A stretch of DNA of 64,000 nt, from the NCBI GenBank assembly GCA_025529335.1, contig JAMYHX010000122.1, positions 28,754-92,753 on the forward strand, read 5' to 3'. The stretch is from Rhizopus sp. PT2906 (lineage: Eukaryota; Mucoromycota; Mucoromycetes; Mucorales; Rhizopodaceae). The notes under the pieces are model-generated. The model worked only from the letters and a program-made list of their open reading frames with translations. It searched no databases and was not told the DNA's origin. The translations under genes were made by a program, and so were the position numbers. Positions 34,558 to 47,491 of the stretch are shown here, one piece after another (position 1 is the first letter of the stretch; the number at the start of each line of letters is the position of its first letter).

Positions 34558-37352
34558 CTAGGCGTTATTATTCTTGAGTACAATAGAACACGAAGTCCAT
34601 GTTTCCCAATCGCCAGGAGTATTACGATTTCCAAACAGCTTCAGCGCAGAAACACGGAATTTGTATGTGCCATCTGGTGTTCGCACACCCTCGGACTCTG
34701 GTGCACTCCCAGGTGGTAAATATGTACCAGGCCAAAAAATCTTACTTTCATATCTATCTCCTGTTTGATAATGACGATTAACATACAAACTATCTGCTTG
34801 AATAGTACCAATGGCTTTGTTGACATTCATGTCAATCAATTCGATCTTGAGAACAGCGGTGGGTGTTAGCAAACGATATCTTATTGTTGGAGAGCTATTT
34901 TTGACACTGCGATCATATGTAAAAGTATCATTGGGCCCAAACTCTCTACCGTTAGCATCAACAAGCTTTGGGTAGTCATTATCTATGATTGGGAGGTCGC
35001 GTTGACGTCCTTGTTTGCCAAAATAAGGAACACTGATATCTTTACCGATTTCAGGCTGCTTTGATTTGAATACGATGTATCCTCCATAAAAGATATGTTC
35101 TTTCGGGTCTATCTTGGGTGGAGTTATGGTAACTTTAACCGTCTGTGTTTTACCAGGTGGAAGATTGAACTTTTTTATAGAGAAACGTAATGAAGCAGTC
35201 GCATTCACATTCTTGACAGGTTCAGTTGGAGCGTATCCACTCTCTTTGACATCATAAGGAGCAAGACCAACAGAAGCAACATTAAGAAGCTCATATTGGA
35301 TCGTCTGGGAACCATGGTTTTTAATGGTCAATGTTTGTGTTCTGTACGCATTGGACGAGGTATCATTAAAACTGATCTTGCTTGGAGTTATATGCACACC
35401 CTGAGTGATAGCATCATATACTTGAATGAGACCAGCACCGATACGAATAGGAATGTCCAAGTCTGATGATTCAATAGCCTTTGATGGAATCGCATAATTT
35501 TGAAACTGTTCTTGGATGTATTTAATTGAATCCTTTTGCTTTCCTTTGGCTACAAAATAAAGAGCAATAGATCCTGATACGTAAGGAGTAGCCATAGATG
35601 TGCCACTCATTATACCCCAGCTTTTGAGGTACCTTGGTAAGGTAGAGAACACTGTGCCTCCCACAGCAGCAATGTCAGGCTTGAAGTCTAATTCAGCTGT
35701 TGGCCCGACACTAGTGGTTTTTGATGTAAGTCCTCCATTGGTAACAGGGTATGGATGTCCCATCTTATTCATCGAGATCTTGACCACACGGCTTTTTAAA
35801 GCGCTTAATAAAGCCTGGCCGTCTTTTAAACTGACCATTATACAGGGAATAGGAGCATCCTTAACAGAGAGAGGTCCAAGCGTATTCGTACTACCAATGA
35901 AAACAACGCCAATAGCACCTGCAGCAGCTGCGTTCTTTGCTTTTGGTAAATAACCACAATTGCCTCTTGGTATCATTGCAATCTTGCCCTTCACAGTAGG
36001 TAGTATCTGATCCGGATCACAAGCAGCGCTTGTATCGTCTTGGTCTTCGGTCGCAAAAACAAGCTCACCGTCAATGAAGTCGCGACTGCTTTCACTTCCA
36101 GAGTACAGAATGGGATGGCTTACACCAGTAGCCCTTAAATCCGTCACAGTTTTGTATTCATTTTCGATAGATGCCACAGCATAAGCATTGGATGAGATAG
36201 CAGGGTTACCAATGGAATATATGCTTTTTTCGCCATCATTACCAGCAGCAGCTACGACATGGATTCCTCTCGCAAGGATTTTTTGAAGGATAGGGTAGAT
36301 GACATCTGAATTTTCAGTCCAAGCATTAGCATAACCGAGACTCAAGTTGATGATATCAGCACCACTGTCATAAGCCATCAAGAGACCTTTAAGAATAACG
36401 TCTGTTGCAGAGTTACCAACGCAGCCAAATATACGATACATGGCGAGATTCGCTTCAGGAGCAACACCAGTGAAGTTCTAGCATAAGAGAACATATGATG
36501 AGATATTGTGTAAATCAATAAATATAAAGTAAATGCGACACATACCGTAGCTGGGTCCCATCCAGCGATTATGCCAGACACATGCGTTCCATGACCTATA
36601 GTTTAATGTTTAAGTCCATGTATAGCAATAGAAAGAGTTAACATACCCTCAGAGCCAGTATCAGGGCCACAGTTATCAATTGGATCATCATCAGGCTCAG
36701 GTGTTTCAGTGCCCGTGAACATATCGCCCACCAAATCATAACCTTTAGATACCTTAAAGCCTTTACCAAAGCCTTGACCTAGAGCAGGATGCATATAATC
36801 TATGCCTATAGACACTTGAATTTAGTACAACAGCTTTCCCAATTTTTGAAAGATGTGTTGATTACCGGAATCTAATACAGCAATCAAAATTCCTTTGCCT
36901 TTATTTTTGAGTTTTGAATGAACAATGTCTACTTGACTCATTTGATGTGGAAGAGCGGAGGGTTCTTTCTTTTCGGGTACACCCAGCTTTTTGGCAAACA
37001 CCTTGGGACGACGAACAATGCGAACAGGATATACGTATTTGATATCGGGTCTATCCAATAAAGACAACAAGGAACTCTTGTGGTCTTTTTCATTCTTGAA
37101 TGAAAGATTGACAGATAGACCATTAAATAACTTATGACTGAATCGTTGGTTCACCTTGAGATTCTTGATTGCATGTAGTGATTGAGAGAAGAATGTACCA
37201 GCCGTGTCTTTTTGATCTTGGAAGGTAATGATGTATCGACCAGGGATGATATCAGAATCGGTGTCTTTGAATTTATGATGTTTGATCTTGATCGCTTCTA
37301 CTGTAAAGCAGTAAAGGATCAAATAGAATAAAGGAATGACAATAGACTTCAT
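34558..37352 (-). CDS. Secreted subtilisin-like serine protease with PA domain and Fn3-like tail
   Basis: Exons 37352-36866, 36805-36647, 36595-36546 and 36477-34558 give 871 aa. A signal peptide (MKSIVIPLFYLILYCFTVEA) is followed by an I9-type propeptide (GRYIITFQDQ...). Catalytic Asp lies in AVLDSGIDYMHP, spanning the first junction. His lies in GHGTHVSG, encoded almost alone by the 50-nt exon 3. The oxyanion Asn is in AAAGNDG and the Ser in MSGTSMATPYVSG. A protease-associated (PA) domain is inserted before the Ser block (AAAAGAIGVVFIG). The C-terminal 300 residues are beta-rich, like the Fn3-like (C5a peptidase-type) domain. The overall plan matches Vpr/minor extracellular subtilases of fungi. 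It is probably secreted and nutritional; substrate is unknown. Confidence 0.94.
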
Positions 37353-37851
37353 TATAAATAAAAGGAAAGGAGTAAAAAAGGATAGGAAAGGGATCCGCAA
37401 GTAGATCAGTGAATTATTCTATAATAAAGAAAAAAAAGATAAATGTATAAAAAGGGTGCACAATTTATGCCACCCTTTTATAAATGTAAATGGTACAATG
37501 AATGCACGTGGAGATGTAACGTTGTATATGGAGAATATGGAGCTAAATGTAAAACCATTCTATTATTATAATATTAATTAGACTATGTAGGTTTTGTTAG
37601 GATATTAGATCATAGTAACTTTGCTCATCTTTATATTACTTATATCTCTATTTATTCCTTTTGCACAGTGCAAAGAAAGAGGTACCTTCCCCCCTAAGTG
37701 TTGCCTATTTATTGTACATTGAGTTACTATTTTAGGATGCATGCGCAACCATTCTAATTAAAGAATTTTTTTTTCTTGAAAATCACCTCCGTTTATTCTT
37801 TTGTACACAAGGTCAAAACTTTATTTGAATATACATACACAAATACACACG
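37353..37851. other. Upstream region of subtilase gene with hairpin
   Basis: Tandem-gene spacer downstream of MET2 and upstream of the protease. It holds a perfect 9-bp inverted repeat listed separately. No other gene is visible. Confidence 0.5.
37450..37479. repeat. Inverted repeat, 9-bp arms, 12-nt loop
   Basis: Arms AAAAGGGTG (37450-37458) and CACCCTTTT (37471-37479) are exact complements. The stem extends by TATA/TATA with one bulged A. It lies about 100 bp upstream of the protease start codon. It may be a protein-binding palindrome or a TATA-containing core promoter. Confidence 0.6.
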
Positions 37852-39310
37852 CTACCACTGGGTAATATCTACTTCTGCTTCACCAAAGAGACTATTCTTG
37901 GTTGCCTTTATGGTTTCTATCTCTGCTTCTTGTTCACTAATTATATTCGTACTATATATCTCGGGTAATACGCGTTTGATAAAGTTTAGTAAATGTCTAT
38001 TGATCTGATCAAATTCAAGCAAGAATCCATCATGACCGTCAGGGGAGTCAATAACGACCATTTCTGTATCTGCCATTCCTTCAGCTAATTCATACTGTTC
38101 TGATATAGTAAACAAACCATCTGATTCAATACCAATCACTAGTGCAGGTTGATCAGTCGCCGCTAAAATGTCATGATAGCTCTCTTCTCTTCCCCTAGAG
38201 AGATCATGCGAGTCCATTTTGCGAGTGAGAGCAATATAACAGTTGGCATCGAAACGGTTTACAAACTTATTTCCTTGGTATCGAAGATAGGACTGAGCAG
38301 AGAAAACAAAGGGAGTTGGCATGGGCGGATCATTAATTGTAACATGTTCCGTTCCTGTCTGGACGGTAGATGCCCGATGTCCATCATTATGAATCATGCG
38401 GTTTGCTTCGGCTGGTGAGCTGGGTCTGTTGGGTGATTTAAGATCTGCCGCCTTTCGTCCAAATCTGGATTCGAATGAGTTGCGTGAACGATAGGTGAGT
38501 AATGCAGACATACGAGCGGCAGATAGACCAACGACAGGTTGATTGTCCTCACTATAGTATCCTTCAGCTAATACAAAGTATATAAGATAACTCCAATCTT
38601 TTCCTCTGCTGGCTTTTACCTTACCATAACTTGGATCACTGTAAATTGACTGTCTTTGGGCTTCTCCCCAGCTGATACCCCAAGCGGAATGACGTCCTGA
38701 TGTCGCAATAGGCACAATAGAACGCACGTACTCTTTACCTAATTGTGCCCACTCGAGTACTTGCATTCCACCCATGGAGCCGCCAATACAGATTGCGACC
38801 TGTTTAACACCAAGATCATCCAGTATCAAACGATGGAGGTTAACATCATCTCTTATGCTGACTAAAGGAAATTCAGGGCCATATATATTCCCAGTTTCTG
38901 GATTAATAGTGAGTGGAGAAGCAGATCCATAGGGAGAACCAAGGACATTACAACAGATAATAAAGAACTTGGTAGGATCAAATGCTCTTTTAGGACCTAT
39001 CAATGGACCCCACCTAATATAAATGATTTAGAAAAGTGATTCTAATCATTCCCTTTTTCTCCTTTTACCAATCCTCCACATCAGCACTGCCTGTCAAAGC
39101 ATGACATATAACCATACAATTATTAGCCTCTTCATTCAGTTTACCCCATGATTTCCAAGCAATAGGTATATTTCGAAGTTGAACACCAGATTCTAAGGTA
39201 AATTCTGGAATAATGGTAATATTCTGATCAGATATCAGCTTCACAAGCTTGTTCTTGGCCAGTTCTGGAGGCAATTGCTTAAGTGTTTGAAATGTTGTAT
39301 ATTTTCCCAT
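37852..39310 (-). CDS. MET2: Homoserine O-acetyltransferase
   Basis: Exons 39310-39069, 39013-38625 and 38567-37852 give 448 aa. Met2 transfers acetyl from acetyl-CoA to homoserine in methionine and sulfur assimilation. It is an alpha/beta hydrolase: nucleophile elbow GGSMGGMQ, Asp in ALVIGIESDGLF and His in SPDGHDGFL. The conserved GSASPLTINP, SGRHSAWGISW and RMSALLTYRSRNSFESRFGR blocks are present. The second intron (38624-38568, 57 nt) has no stop and keeps frame. It must be removed to join DPSY to AEGYYSEDNQP, which otherwise gains 19 foreign residues. The gene is head to head with the phosphoglycerate dehydrogenase gene across 270 bp, which may allow joint amino-acid control. Confidence 0.95.
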
Positions 39311-39580
39311 CTTTTTTGTTTAAAAAAGAAAAAAAAAGAAAAGATAATCTTTAATGCTTTAAAGTGTGTCTATGTACGTTGATATGTGTGCATATAAGAA
39401 TCTAATTTTGATCAAACCATTGGTCCAATCAAATCATTTGTCGATGACACAAGATGATATCTCCGTGAATGCATGGAGTTTAAATAGAGTACAACAGTGA
39501 CAGTAACATAAAATGACTTGTCAAATCTAATTGATAATTCTTGCTTCTTTTTTTTTTACATATAAATTTTATATAAAAAA

Positions 39581-41050
39581 ATGGCAGCAGAAACACAACA
39601 AGGAACTCGTAACCGTGGTTCATCTTTTACTCAAACAAAGCCAAAGGTTCTTAGACCTTTTAATACGGCTGAAGTAAAGGTACTCTTGTTGGAAAATGTG
39701 AATGTTACTGCTGTTGAAGCATTCAAGAAGCAAGGTTATCAGGTAAATACATTGATGGTATTTTGAATTGTATTAAACAAGGGAATCAGGTGGAAACTTA
39801 TACCAAGGCATTGGTTGGTGATGAGCTTATCGAAAAGATCAAAGATGTCCATGTTATCGGTATTCGCTCCAAGACGAAGCTTACGAAGGCAGTATTAGAT
39901 GAAGCCAAAAATCTGTTGGCTATTGGTTGCTTTTGTATTGGAACAAATCAAGTAGATCTTAAACATGCGGCTAATAAGGGTGTAAGTAGATATTATCATC
40001 TATGACCAAGAGAAAGTCACTTATAGTCATCCTATAATAATAGATCGCTGTATTTAATTCACCCTTCAGTAATTCAAGATCCGTTGCTGAATTAGTCATT
40101 GGCGAATTGATCGCGCTTGCACGTCAACTGGGTGACCGTAACACGGAAATGCATCAAGGTATTTGGAATAAGGTCTCTAAAAACTGCTATGAGATCAGAC
40201 ATAAGACTTTGGGTATCGTTGGCTACGGTCATATCGGCTCTCAGCTTTCTGTGTTAGCTGAGGCTATGGGTATGACTGTCTATTTTTATGATGTGCTCCA
40301 AATCATGCCTTTGGGTCAAGCTAAGCCTGTAGATTCCTTGGATGAACTTTTAGAGATTTCAGACTTTGTATCCTTGCATGTTCCTGAGACAGAAGAAACC
40401 AAGAATATGATCGGTGAACGTGAAATCATGAAGATGAAGAAGGGATCCTATCTTTTAAATAATGCTCGTGGTACTGTGGTTCAAATCCCAGCTCTTGCAA
40501 AAGCCTTACACTCTGGTCATCTTGCTGGTGCTGCCATTGATGTCTATCCCAAAGAACCTGCTGCTAATGGTCCCAACTTTAATGATTACCCTGACTTATT
40601 GAGTGCTAAAAATTTAATCATGACACCTCACATCGGTGGCTCCACTGAAGAAGCACAAAGTATGATTGGTGTTGAAGTATCGACTGCTTTGATCAAATTT
40701 ATTAATGAAGGTGGCTCTGTCGGTGCTGTCAACTTTCCCGAAATTGATCTTCGTGCAATTTCACAAGATGATAAAGACACTGTTCGTGTACTTTACATTC
40801 ACCGTAATATCCCTGGTGTCCTCAAGGTAAGTTAACCACCCACCCTGTGAATATCAACTGATTCCTTTTTTTATAGGTTATCAATGAAATCTTTGCTGAT
40901 CATAACGTAGAAAAACAATACTCAGACTCTAAAGGTGATGTTGCATATGTAATGGCAGATATTTCAAATGTCACACAGGAGCATTTGGAATCACTCTATA
41001 ATGCTATTCTTGCAACTCCTGCCAACATCAAGACTCGTATGCTTTATTAA
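39581..41050 (+). CDS. SER3: D-3-phosphoglycerate dehydrogenase
   Basis: Exons 39581-39742, 39790-39981, 40044-40826 and 40877-41050 give 436 aa. It catalyses the first committed step of serine synthesis: 3-phosphoglycerate to 3-phosphohydroxypyruvate, with NAD+. The substrate-binding domain starts with VKVLLLENVN. The nucleotide motif is GIVGYGHIGSQ. Catalytic Arg lies in NNARGTVV, Glu in DVYPKEPA, and His in TPHIGGST. A C-terminal ACT domain (VLYIHRNIPGVLKVINEIF...) completes a Ser3/Ser33-like layout and suggests serine feedback control. The protein is slightly shorter than the yeast enzyme (about 469 aa) because the N-terminal leader is short. Confidence 0.96.
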
Positions 41051-41227
41051 ACACAAACATTGTTGTAAATAAATAAATATAAAGACCATATATAAAAATG
41101 AAAATAACTGGATTTGAGCCTGTGTGGTCAAAGAGTATAATCTACTGACAACATTTCACGATATAAAAGGTTTATTGTCTTAAACAATAAAGAGAGCATC
41201 TCTTATTTATTTTAAAATATTAACCGA

Positions 41228-41854
41228 ATGACACGGGTTTATTATAAAGAACAAAAGATTGAAGAAGAAGAAGAAGAAGTATCGTTTCCATGGGATAATG
41301 ATAACTTTACTCTACGCCTGGATGCTTTTACCAACTCTCATTTAGAAAAAATGGGGCAAAGCAACTATCGTGTGTTGAATTCGTCGCCATTAAGAAATCA
41401 TTGGAGTAGTCATAATAATGATTATGAAAATGAACAAGAAAGGATCCATGTCCAAAAGATAAACAGATCACAGGTGAATGCTTCAGTCAAGAGGAGAGAT
41501 AACATACAACATATCTCTTCTTTATCCAATGCCTCTATTATAAATGATAAAGACGACATATTCAATAGATCTCCCTCTATCATTTCTAGACGAACTCAAT
41601 CCTCTCTTCAATCAAGAGAAAACTGGAAAATGTCCCGTTCACTCTACTCTTCACCTACTGTAGTCAGCTCACCAATCATTCGAAGCATATCAGTACCTAA
41701 AAATGCAGATAGCCTGATTATTTATACAACAACAGATGATCAGAAATCAGCTCAATCTTTCTCTCACTTTTTTAATCCAACATATAGTAAAAAGAGGCCA
41801 TCTAAATCCGGATTATTTTCAAGACTGATGAAAAGATTCAAAAGGAATGTTTAA
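41228..41854 (+). CDS. Hypothetical Ser/Arg-rich protein
   Basis: A single frame of 208 codons from ATG 41228. It has an acidic start (EEEEEEVSFPWDNDNF), a Ser/Asn/Arg-rich middle with many possible phosphorylation sites, and a basic amphipathic end (SGLFSRLMKRFKRNV). No known domain is seen. It lies between SER3 and MFAP1 on the same strand. Its length and the absence of stops in an AT-rich region support a real gene. Function is unknown. Confidence 0.6.
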   Translation: MTRVYYKEQKIEEEEEEVSFPWDNDNFTLRLDAFTNSHLEKMGQSNYRVLNSSPLRNHWSSHNNDYENEQERIHVQKINRSQVNASVKRRDNIQHISSLSNASIINDKDDIFNRSPSIISRRTQSSLQSRENWKMSRSLYSSPTVVSSPIIRSISVPKNADSLIIYTTTDDQKSAQSFSHFFNPTYSKKRPSKSGLFSRLMKRFKRNV

Positions 41855-42094
41855 CAATAAACTCTATTTTTTTTTTTTTGTAACACTCTCAGCTTTGCTT
41901 AATTATGTATTGATGGATAACCCAAGCAAAAGATATGGTATGTCTTTATGATCTAAGAAGTGCTTTCAACATATGCACTATTAGAGAGAAATCAATCATT
42001 CACTTTAGGTTGTAAAGGACAGTAGTCATTCTATCTCTGTCTCTTTTTAAAAAATTGTTTCTTTTTTATTTTTTTTACTTTTTACCTACGCAAA

Positions 42095-43399
42095 ATGTCT
42101 TTTAGATCACCTGCTAAAAATACTCCAAAACCAAAGGCTCCTGTTAAACGATACAGAGCTGGTCAAGTACCCGAAAACTATGTTGATGAATTATCTGATT
42201 CCGAAGAAGAATATGAAGAGCAACAACAACAACAACAGAAACAACCACAAACTACCAAGGCAGGGTTGACATTTGCTCAAAAAGAAGTCCATACTGGAAT
42301 CAAACAGACTACAATATCTGAACAAGAGGCAAGTACAGATAGAAGACTTCGAAGGTTGCAACAATTACAACTAGATGACCAAGACAGATCTGCAAGAAGA
42401 CGTCATGTCCAAGACGACGATGAAGATGAACAAGAAAAGGCTAGGGAACGTATGCGATTAAAACAAAGAGCTTTGGAACAACAGGATGCATTAGTACAAA
42501 ATGTTGAAGAAGACGAAGAGGAAGAAGAAGAACAAAAGTCAGAAGAAGAAGAAGAAGAAGAATCAAGTGAATACGAATCCTCAAGCGAAGAAGAAGACAC
42601 ACTCGCTCGTTTACCAAAACCTGTATTTATACCAAAGTAATTTTCTACTCAATACACTTGATTTTTGTGTATAGCTAATTATTACATCTTAGGGCCAAAC
42701 GAGAGACAATCCTACAGCAAGAACAACTGGCTAAAGAACGAGAAGAGCGAGAGAGACGCTTAGAAGAGGAATTAGAAGAAAGAAAGAGACAATCGCATAA
42801 TATGTTGGCTGAGGAATTGAAACGTGAAAGAGAGGAAGCATTGAATAAGGACTTGTCTGAATACGATGATATACCAGATGATACAGATAAAGTGGATGAG
42901 GAAGCAGAGTATGAAGCATGGAAGCTAAGAGAATTGGCTCGTATTAAACGTGATAGAGAAGCTCGTATTGCGTAAGTTACCATCCTCATCTCTTTTAGTG
43001 TTGTAGAATCTAATAATTGCATATAGACGAGAGAGAGAAGAAGAGGAAATACAACGTAGAAGAGAGTTACCAGAAGAAGTTCGCCTAAAGGAAGATTTAC
43101 AAAAGGCAGAAGAAACAAGAAATAAGGAAAAAGGACAGTATACATTCTTACAAAAATACTACCACAAGGGTGCATTCTATCAAAACACAGAAGATGAAAT
43201 CTTTACGCGTGATTATACTGCACCTACAGTGGATGAAGTCCGTAATAAAGAACTGTTACCAGAAGTTATGCAAGTCAAAAACTTTGGTTTGGCAGGTCGT
43301 ACAAAGTATACACACTTGGTTGATCAAGACACGTCAACAAAAGACTCACCTTGGTCAAAGCCTCTTGCAAAACGTAGAAGACGTAATGAGGATGTTTAG
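42095..43399 (+). CDS. MFAP1-like spliceosome protein
   Basis: Exons 42095-42636, 42693-42971 and 43027-43399 give 397 aa. The N-terminus has VKRYRAGQVPENYVD. A long Glu/Lys/Arg-rich coiled region follows, with repeated Glu tracts. The C-terminal third carries blocks characteristic of MFAP1: KGQYTFLQKYYHKGAFY, IFTRDYTAPTVDE, MQVKNFGLAGRTKYTHLVDQ and SPWSKP. Despite its historic name, this family (human MFAP1) is a nuclear component of the spliceosomal B complex with Prp38. Length is close to human (439 aa). Strong confidence from the C-terminal signature. Confidence 0.95.
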
Positions 43400-43565
43400 A
43401 TATAATATAATAAACTTGATCAAATATTACACACATAAAACAAAGTCAGATAGATGATCAATAGGTGCATCACTGTCCTCCCTTCATGTAGCTTAGTCTT
43501 GTTTAAAGAAAAAAAGAAAGATCAGGAAACATTTACATTTTATTAATAAAACTCATTTAATCTCT

Positions 43566-46500
43566 CTACTCTTTATCCTCTTCCATATATTCTGGATTTT
43601 TTCTTAGCAACACAATGCCTTCCAAGACAGGTGCCAAAGGTAAATCTAATAATGGCATTAATATACATACATACATAATTACATTGGATCACTTACATTC
43701 TTCTGTAGCAAGTTCAGCACGCTCCGAGTGAGCAAGAAGAACAGGTGTAGAATGTGTCTGGAAACCAGTGATGGTCTTGGGACGACCGGCTTGACCAACA
43801 ACATCAACTGCTTGACCAACACGAACAGTTACTGGTAAGCTCTCAAGTGATTCGTCAAACGTGATAAGGAATCGAGGATACATGGCTGTTACAAGTGAAT
43901 ATAACAAATAATGATATCTGCCAAAGATGTCTAGAGAATAGCTTAGTTCATATGTTTATAGTCACTTTTGTTTGGCTTACATGTCTTGTGATCAGTAAAG
44001 GCAATGATGCTTGTCAATAAACCCGCAAGGGCAACAGGAGACATAATTTGTCGATCAGTGTGGAAAGGATTTAATGTCATAGTGCCCTTAGCCATATGCA
44101 AAAGACCCTGAGCAATGCGAACCATAAACAGACTTGATGCATCCTTGTGATAGAAGCTGGCCAGTTGTCGCAGCATTTGTGCCAGACGAGCATTGTTGGT
44201 ACCAGCACCCACAAGACCCATAGCAAAAATGGCACTAATAGCCACATCACTATCATTATCGTGTGAATATTTACTGAGGGTGTCCAAAATGTTAACTTGG
44301 GGGTTGGATGCGCATAAAAGACCATATGCTAAAGGAACGGCTTTTCTGATTGTAGGTTCACCATAATGCATCTATGGAAGATTAATATCTTATAAAACAC
44401 AAGCTTGTTTTCCTTACCAAATGATTAAATGTACGCAAGGACATTTCAGAGCCAACCTCTTCACCCATGGCGATCAATGCAACACCAAGTGTAGCAAATC
44501 CTTGGAATGTGTCATCTTCATTCTCCTTATCCAAGTGATCATTACACAAATGAAGCATCTTTTGCACCTTCAACACATTGCCCGTACCAGCATATGATAA
44601 GGCTTCCACTAATACTTCAGCTTGCTTACCAAGCGAATGTTCGATTGCCTTTAGTGTTTCTAATGTAGCTTCAGAAGCATCTTGTTTGCCAAGGTACAAA
44701 AGACCCAAACCCAAGGCCATAAAACGTGACCAGGATTCCCTGAGGTATTGATCCTCGCGTTCCATCATCGTTTGTAAGATCGTGCTAGTAATTTCACCAT
44801 CACAAGATCCAACAAAGATCATACCTAAAGACAAGGCTGCCATAGAAGAAAGTTCCATAGATAAAGAAGTATCAGAAACGATGGGCAAAAGCAAATCAGA
44901 AAGCTCAGGACGAGATGAGCCAGCATAGGCAAGACCAAGGCTATTGAACAGTTAACATCAAACGATTGTTATGCGTCTATTTCTTTACCCAAAAATAGCG
45001 GCCTGTTTAACTGCAACACTTCCACCTTCTAAATGTTCAGATAACAAAGCCAAAGCAGGGTCACTTTCTTCACGCACACCAGTATTCAAGATACCAATAG
45101 CAAGCAAAGCACCAGCCTTAATGTTGTCATCCGTAGAGTACATATATCTATCGATTGTGCTTAACCCAGCTTCAATATCCCATAAAGAAATAAGACCTAA
45201 AGATGCAGTTGCACTCGTCATGCCGTGTTCTTTCGTCTTGTAAATCCAAGGTGAATCATTTTCATCTTCAGTTCCCATCAGCTTATCCTTACAAAAAGCT
45301 GCATTTACAAAGGCATTAACAAAGGTGGATGACAAGTTATTGCGAGCAGAATCAATATTGCTGCTAAAGGCGGTTCCTGTAGATGATTACTTAGATACAT
45401 AAGCTATGTAGTAATAATTTACTTACTGTGATTTTCCAAATGACTCTTGTAGATATCTTCAGGCACCTTTGGTTCCATGACATCCAATTCACGAGCTAAA
45501 GAAAGGAAATATTTTGAGAGATTTGTATTGTTGATGCAAGCGTTAAGATCTGCATCGTTCGTTTCAATGTAGATTTGTTGACGTGCAAGCTGGAATGCCA
45601 TTTGTTTTTTTACTAAACTGTATCATAAAGAGCACATGAGTGAATCTGTATTGTCAAGATAGAGATTATACCTACGGATCAGGACATTGTTCAAAGTCTT
45701 CTTTAATAAGATCAATATTGCCGATACGGATGGCCAAATTAAGTGCTTGAGCATACTTTTCTTGTTGACGGTAAATAGTACGTGCAGTTCGGAGGAACTC
45801 GAGGTCATCAGGAGGAGCCAATAAATTAACACAGCTAAATACGTTTTAGACATTTTTCTTGATATTTGCTCTTTCTATAACCTACCTGACCATGTAAAGA
45901 CAAACGCGTTCATATGTATTTTTATCCACAAAGCGAATGATCTGATCAATTGACTCAACTTCAAGTAAAAGATCAACAGCATCTGCTTCTGCATTATGCT
46001 TGAGGAAAAATGGAACAATATCCAAAGCGAGGTCAATGAGTTCCTTGGTAGATTGATCGTTTTCCAAGCGTGCTTGATATTCTTGTATAATTTCAGCTGA
46101 CAGATGTCTCACATATTCATGTCCCCAAGAACCAATATCTTCATCTGTAGATCCAATAAATCTGTATCTTAACGTTTCTCGTTGTCCTTCTTCACCATAG
46201 CTCATGGAAAGCACAGATAAAATATCAGCAAACAGTCTCTTGTCAGCAGACTCTGCCCAAGACTCGTGAAGTTTTCTTAATGAAGGATAAAATTTGCTGA
46301 GAAATTTCAATGGTTTAGGTACGGATGTCATTGAACTGGTGGAAGTACGAATGGTTGTACGTAGATGTTCAAGTGCAGGACGATGGAGGTCATTGTTTTC
46401 ATCCTAAAAGCATTGCAAACTTAGCTTTCCCCATAAACATGTATGAGAATGCACATACCTGTAATCTTTCAACCATAAGCTCTAATTCAGCCTTTAACTG

Positions 46501-46660
46501 TTGATCTTCCTCAGACTAAGGACGAGTTAGTTTAATGATGCTTTAAATGAGATCAGTTTACCAATTCTTCTTCTTCTTCTTTCTTGCTATTTTTATCCTT
46601 GTTCTTATCCTCAACTTTTGTATCCTTAACAGGTGTTTCTTCTTTCTTCTCGTTGACCAT
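43566..46660 (-). CDS. RPN1: 26S proteasome regulatory particle subunit Rpn1
   Basis: Ten exons (46660-46562, 46515-46459, 46403-45886, 45834-45676, 45617-45427, 45376-44989, 44940-44418, 44371-43981, 43930-43697, 43645-43566) give 879 aa. Rpn1 is the base-subcomplex scaffold that binds ubiquitin, Rad23-type shuttles and Ubp6. The N-terminus is Lys/Glu-rich. PC (proteasome/cyclosome) repeats fill about 420-760, for example [31 protein letters not shown] and [14 protein letters not shown]. The C-terminal block [31 protein letters not shown] is nearly invariant in PSMD2/Rpn1. The acceptors of introns 4 and 8 were placed by matching conserved residues ([14 protein letters not shown] and [18 protein letters not shown]). 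Confidence 0.96.
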
Positions 46661-47491
46661 TTTGGATGATTATAAGTTTTCTTGTGTAAAAGAAAATAAA
46701 TATCAAAGCAGAGTTACTTCGCGACAATAAACAAAAAATTGAACGCGCAAGCAACCTTGGACGATACGTCATTCACCGGAGTGTTAAATAACGGACCAAA
46801 AAAAAAGACAGCCAAATCTTTGACATGTTCCCTTTATTCATTTATGCATTGAATTTTGTAGCAGAACAAGTATGATTGAGATAATGCATTTAAATAAATG
46901 TATATATAATTGATACATTGACCACAATTGCTCATACATTCAGTGGTTTTAATAAGCTCTAATTGCTACACAATTTTGCGCTCATATCTCCCTATCAAAT
47001 CGAGTCTTTGGTTAAGATGGAAAAACAACTGAGCTCAACCTAAAGACAGAGCATGTCCGAACCGGAGTCCATTTGTAACTAATTGAATATCCGACTAGTC
47101 TCTCCTTAACAATCAAAGCAGTGCTGACAGCTGTATACTCTTTCCCCCCTTTGACATAAAGGTAAAACATCGATCCATCCATCCATTTGTATAAGGATAA
47201 AAGAAAAAGGAAAGAATGTGAAAAGCAAAGCAGTTGTAGAGATATACTTGCGTCCACCCTTTGTAACAAAAGAGGAGAAGTGTTTATAAAAGAATACAAT
47301 CAGATCATGAACAGCAATTGATATACATCAAATTATGCATTGAACAGCAATTCAAAGCAGAGGCTTTAATCTTTCAATTGCTTTCTACATCGAAAACAAC
47401 TACAGCTATTTTCTCTATTCTTTTTCTCCTTATACACAAATATACACATTCAAACATGTATCAACTAAATATTTAATAGTAACTTGTAAAA
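46661..47491. other. Divergent promoter region, RPN1 / RPL10
   Basis: 831 bp between two housekeeping genes read outward. It contains a 12-bp direct repeat TGAACAGCAATT at 47308-47319 and 47341-47352. No gene is visible; short frames are AT/CT-rich noise. Confidence 0.5.
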
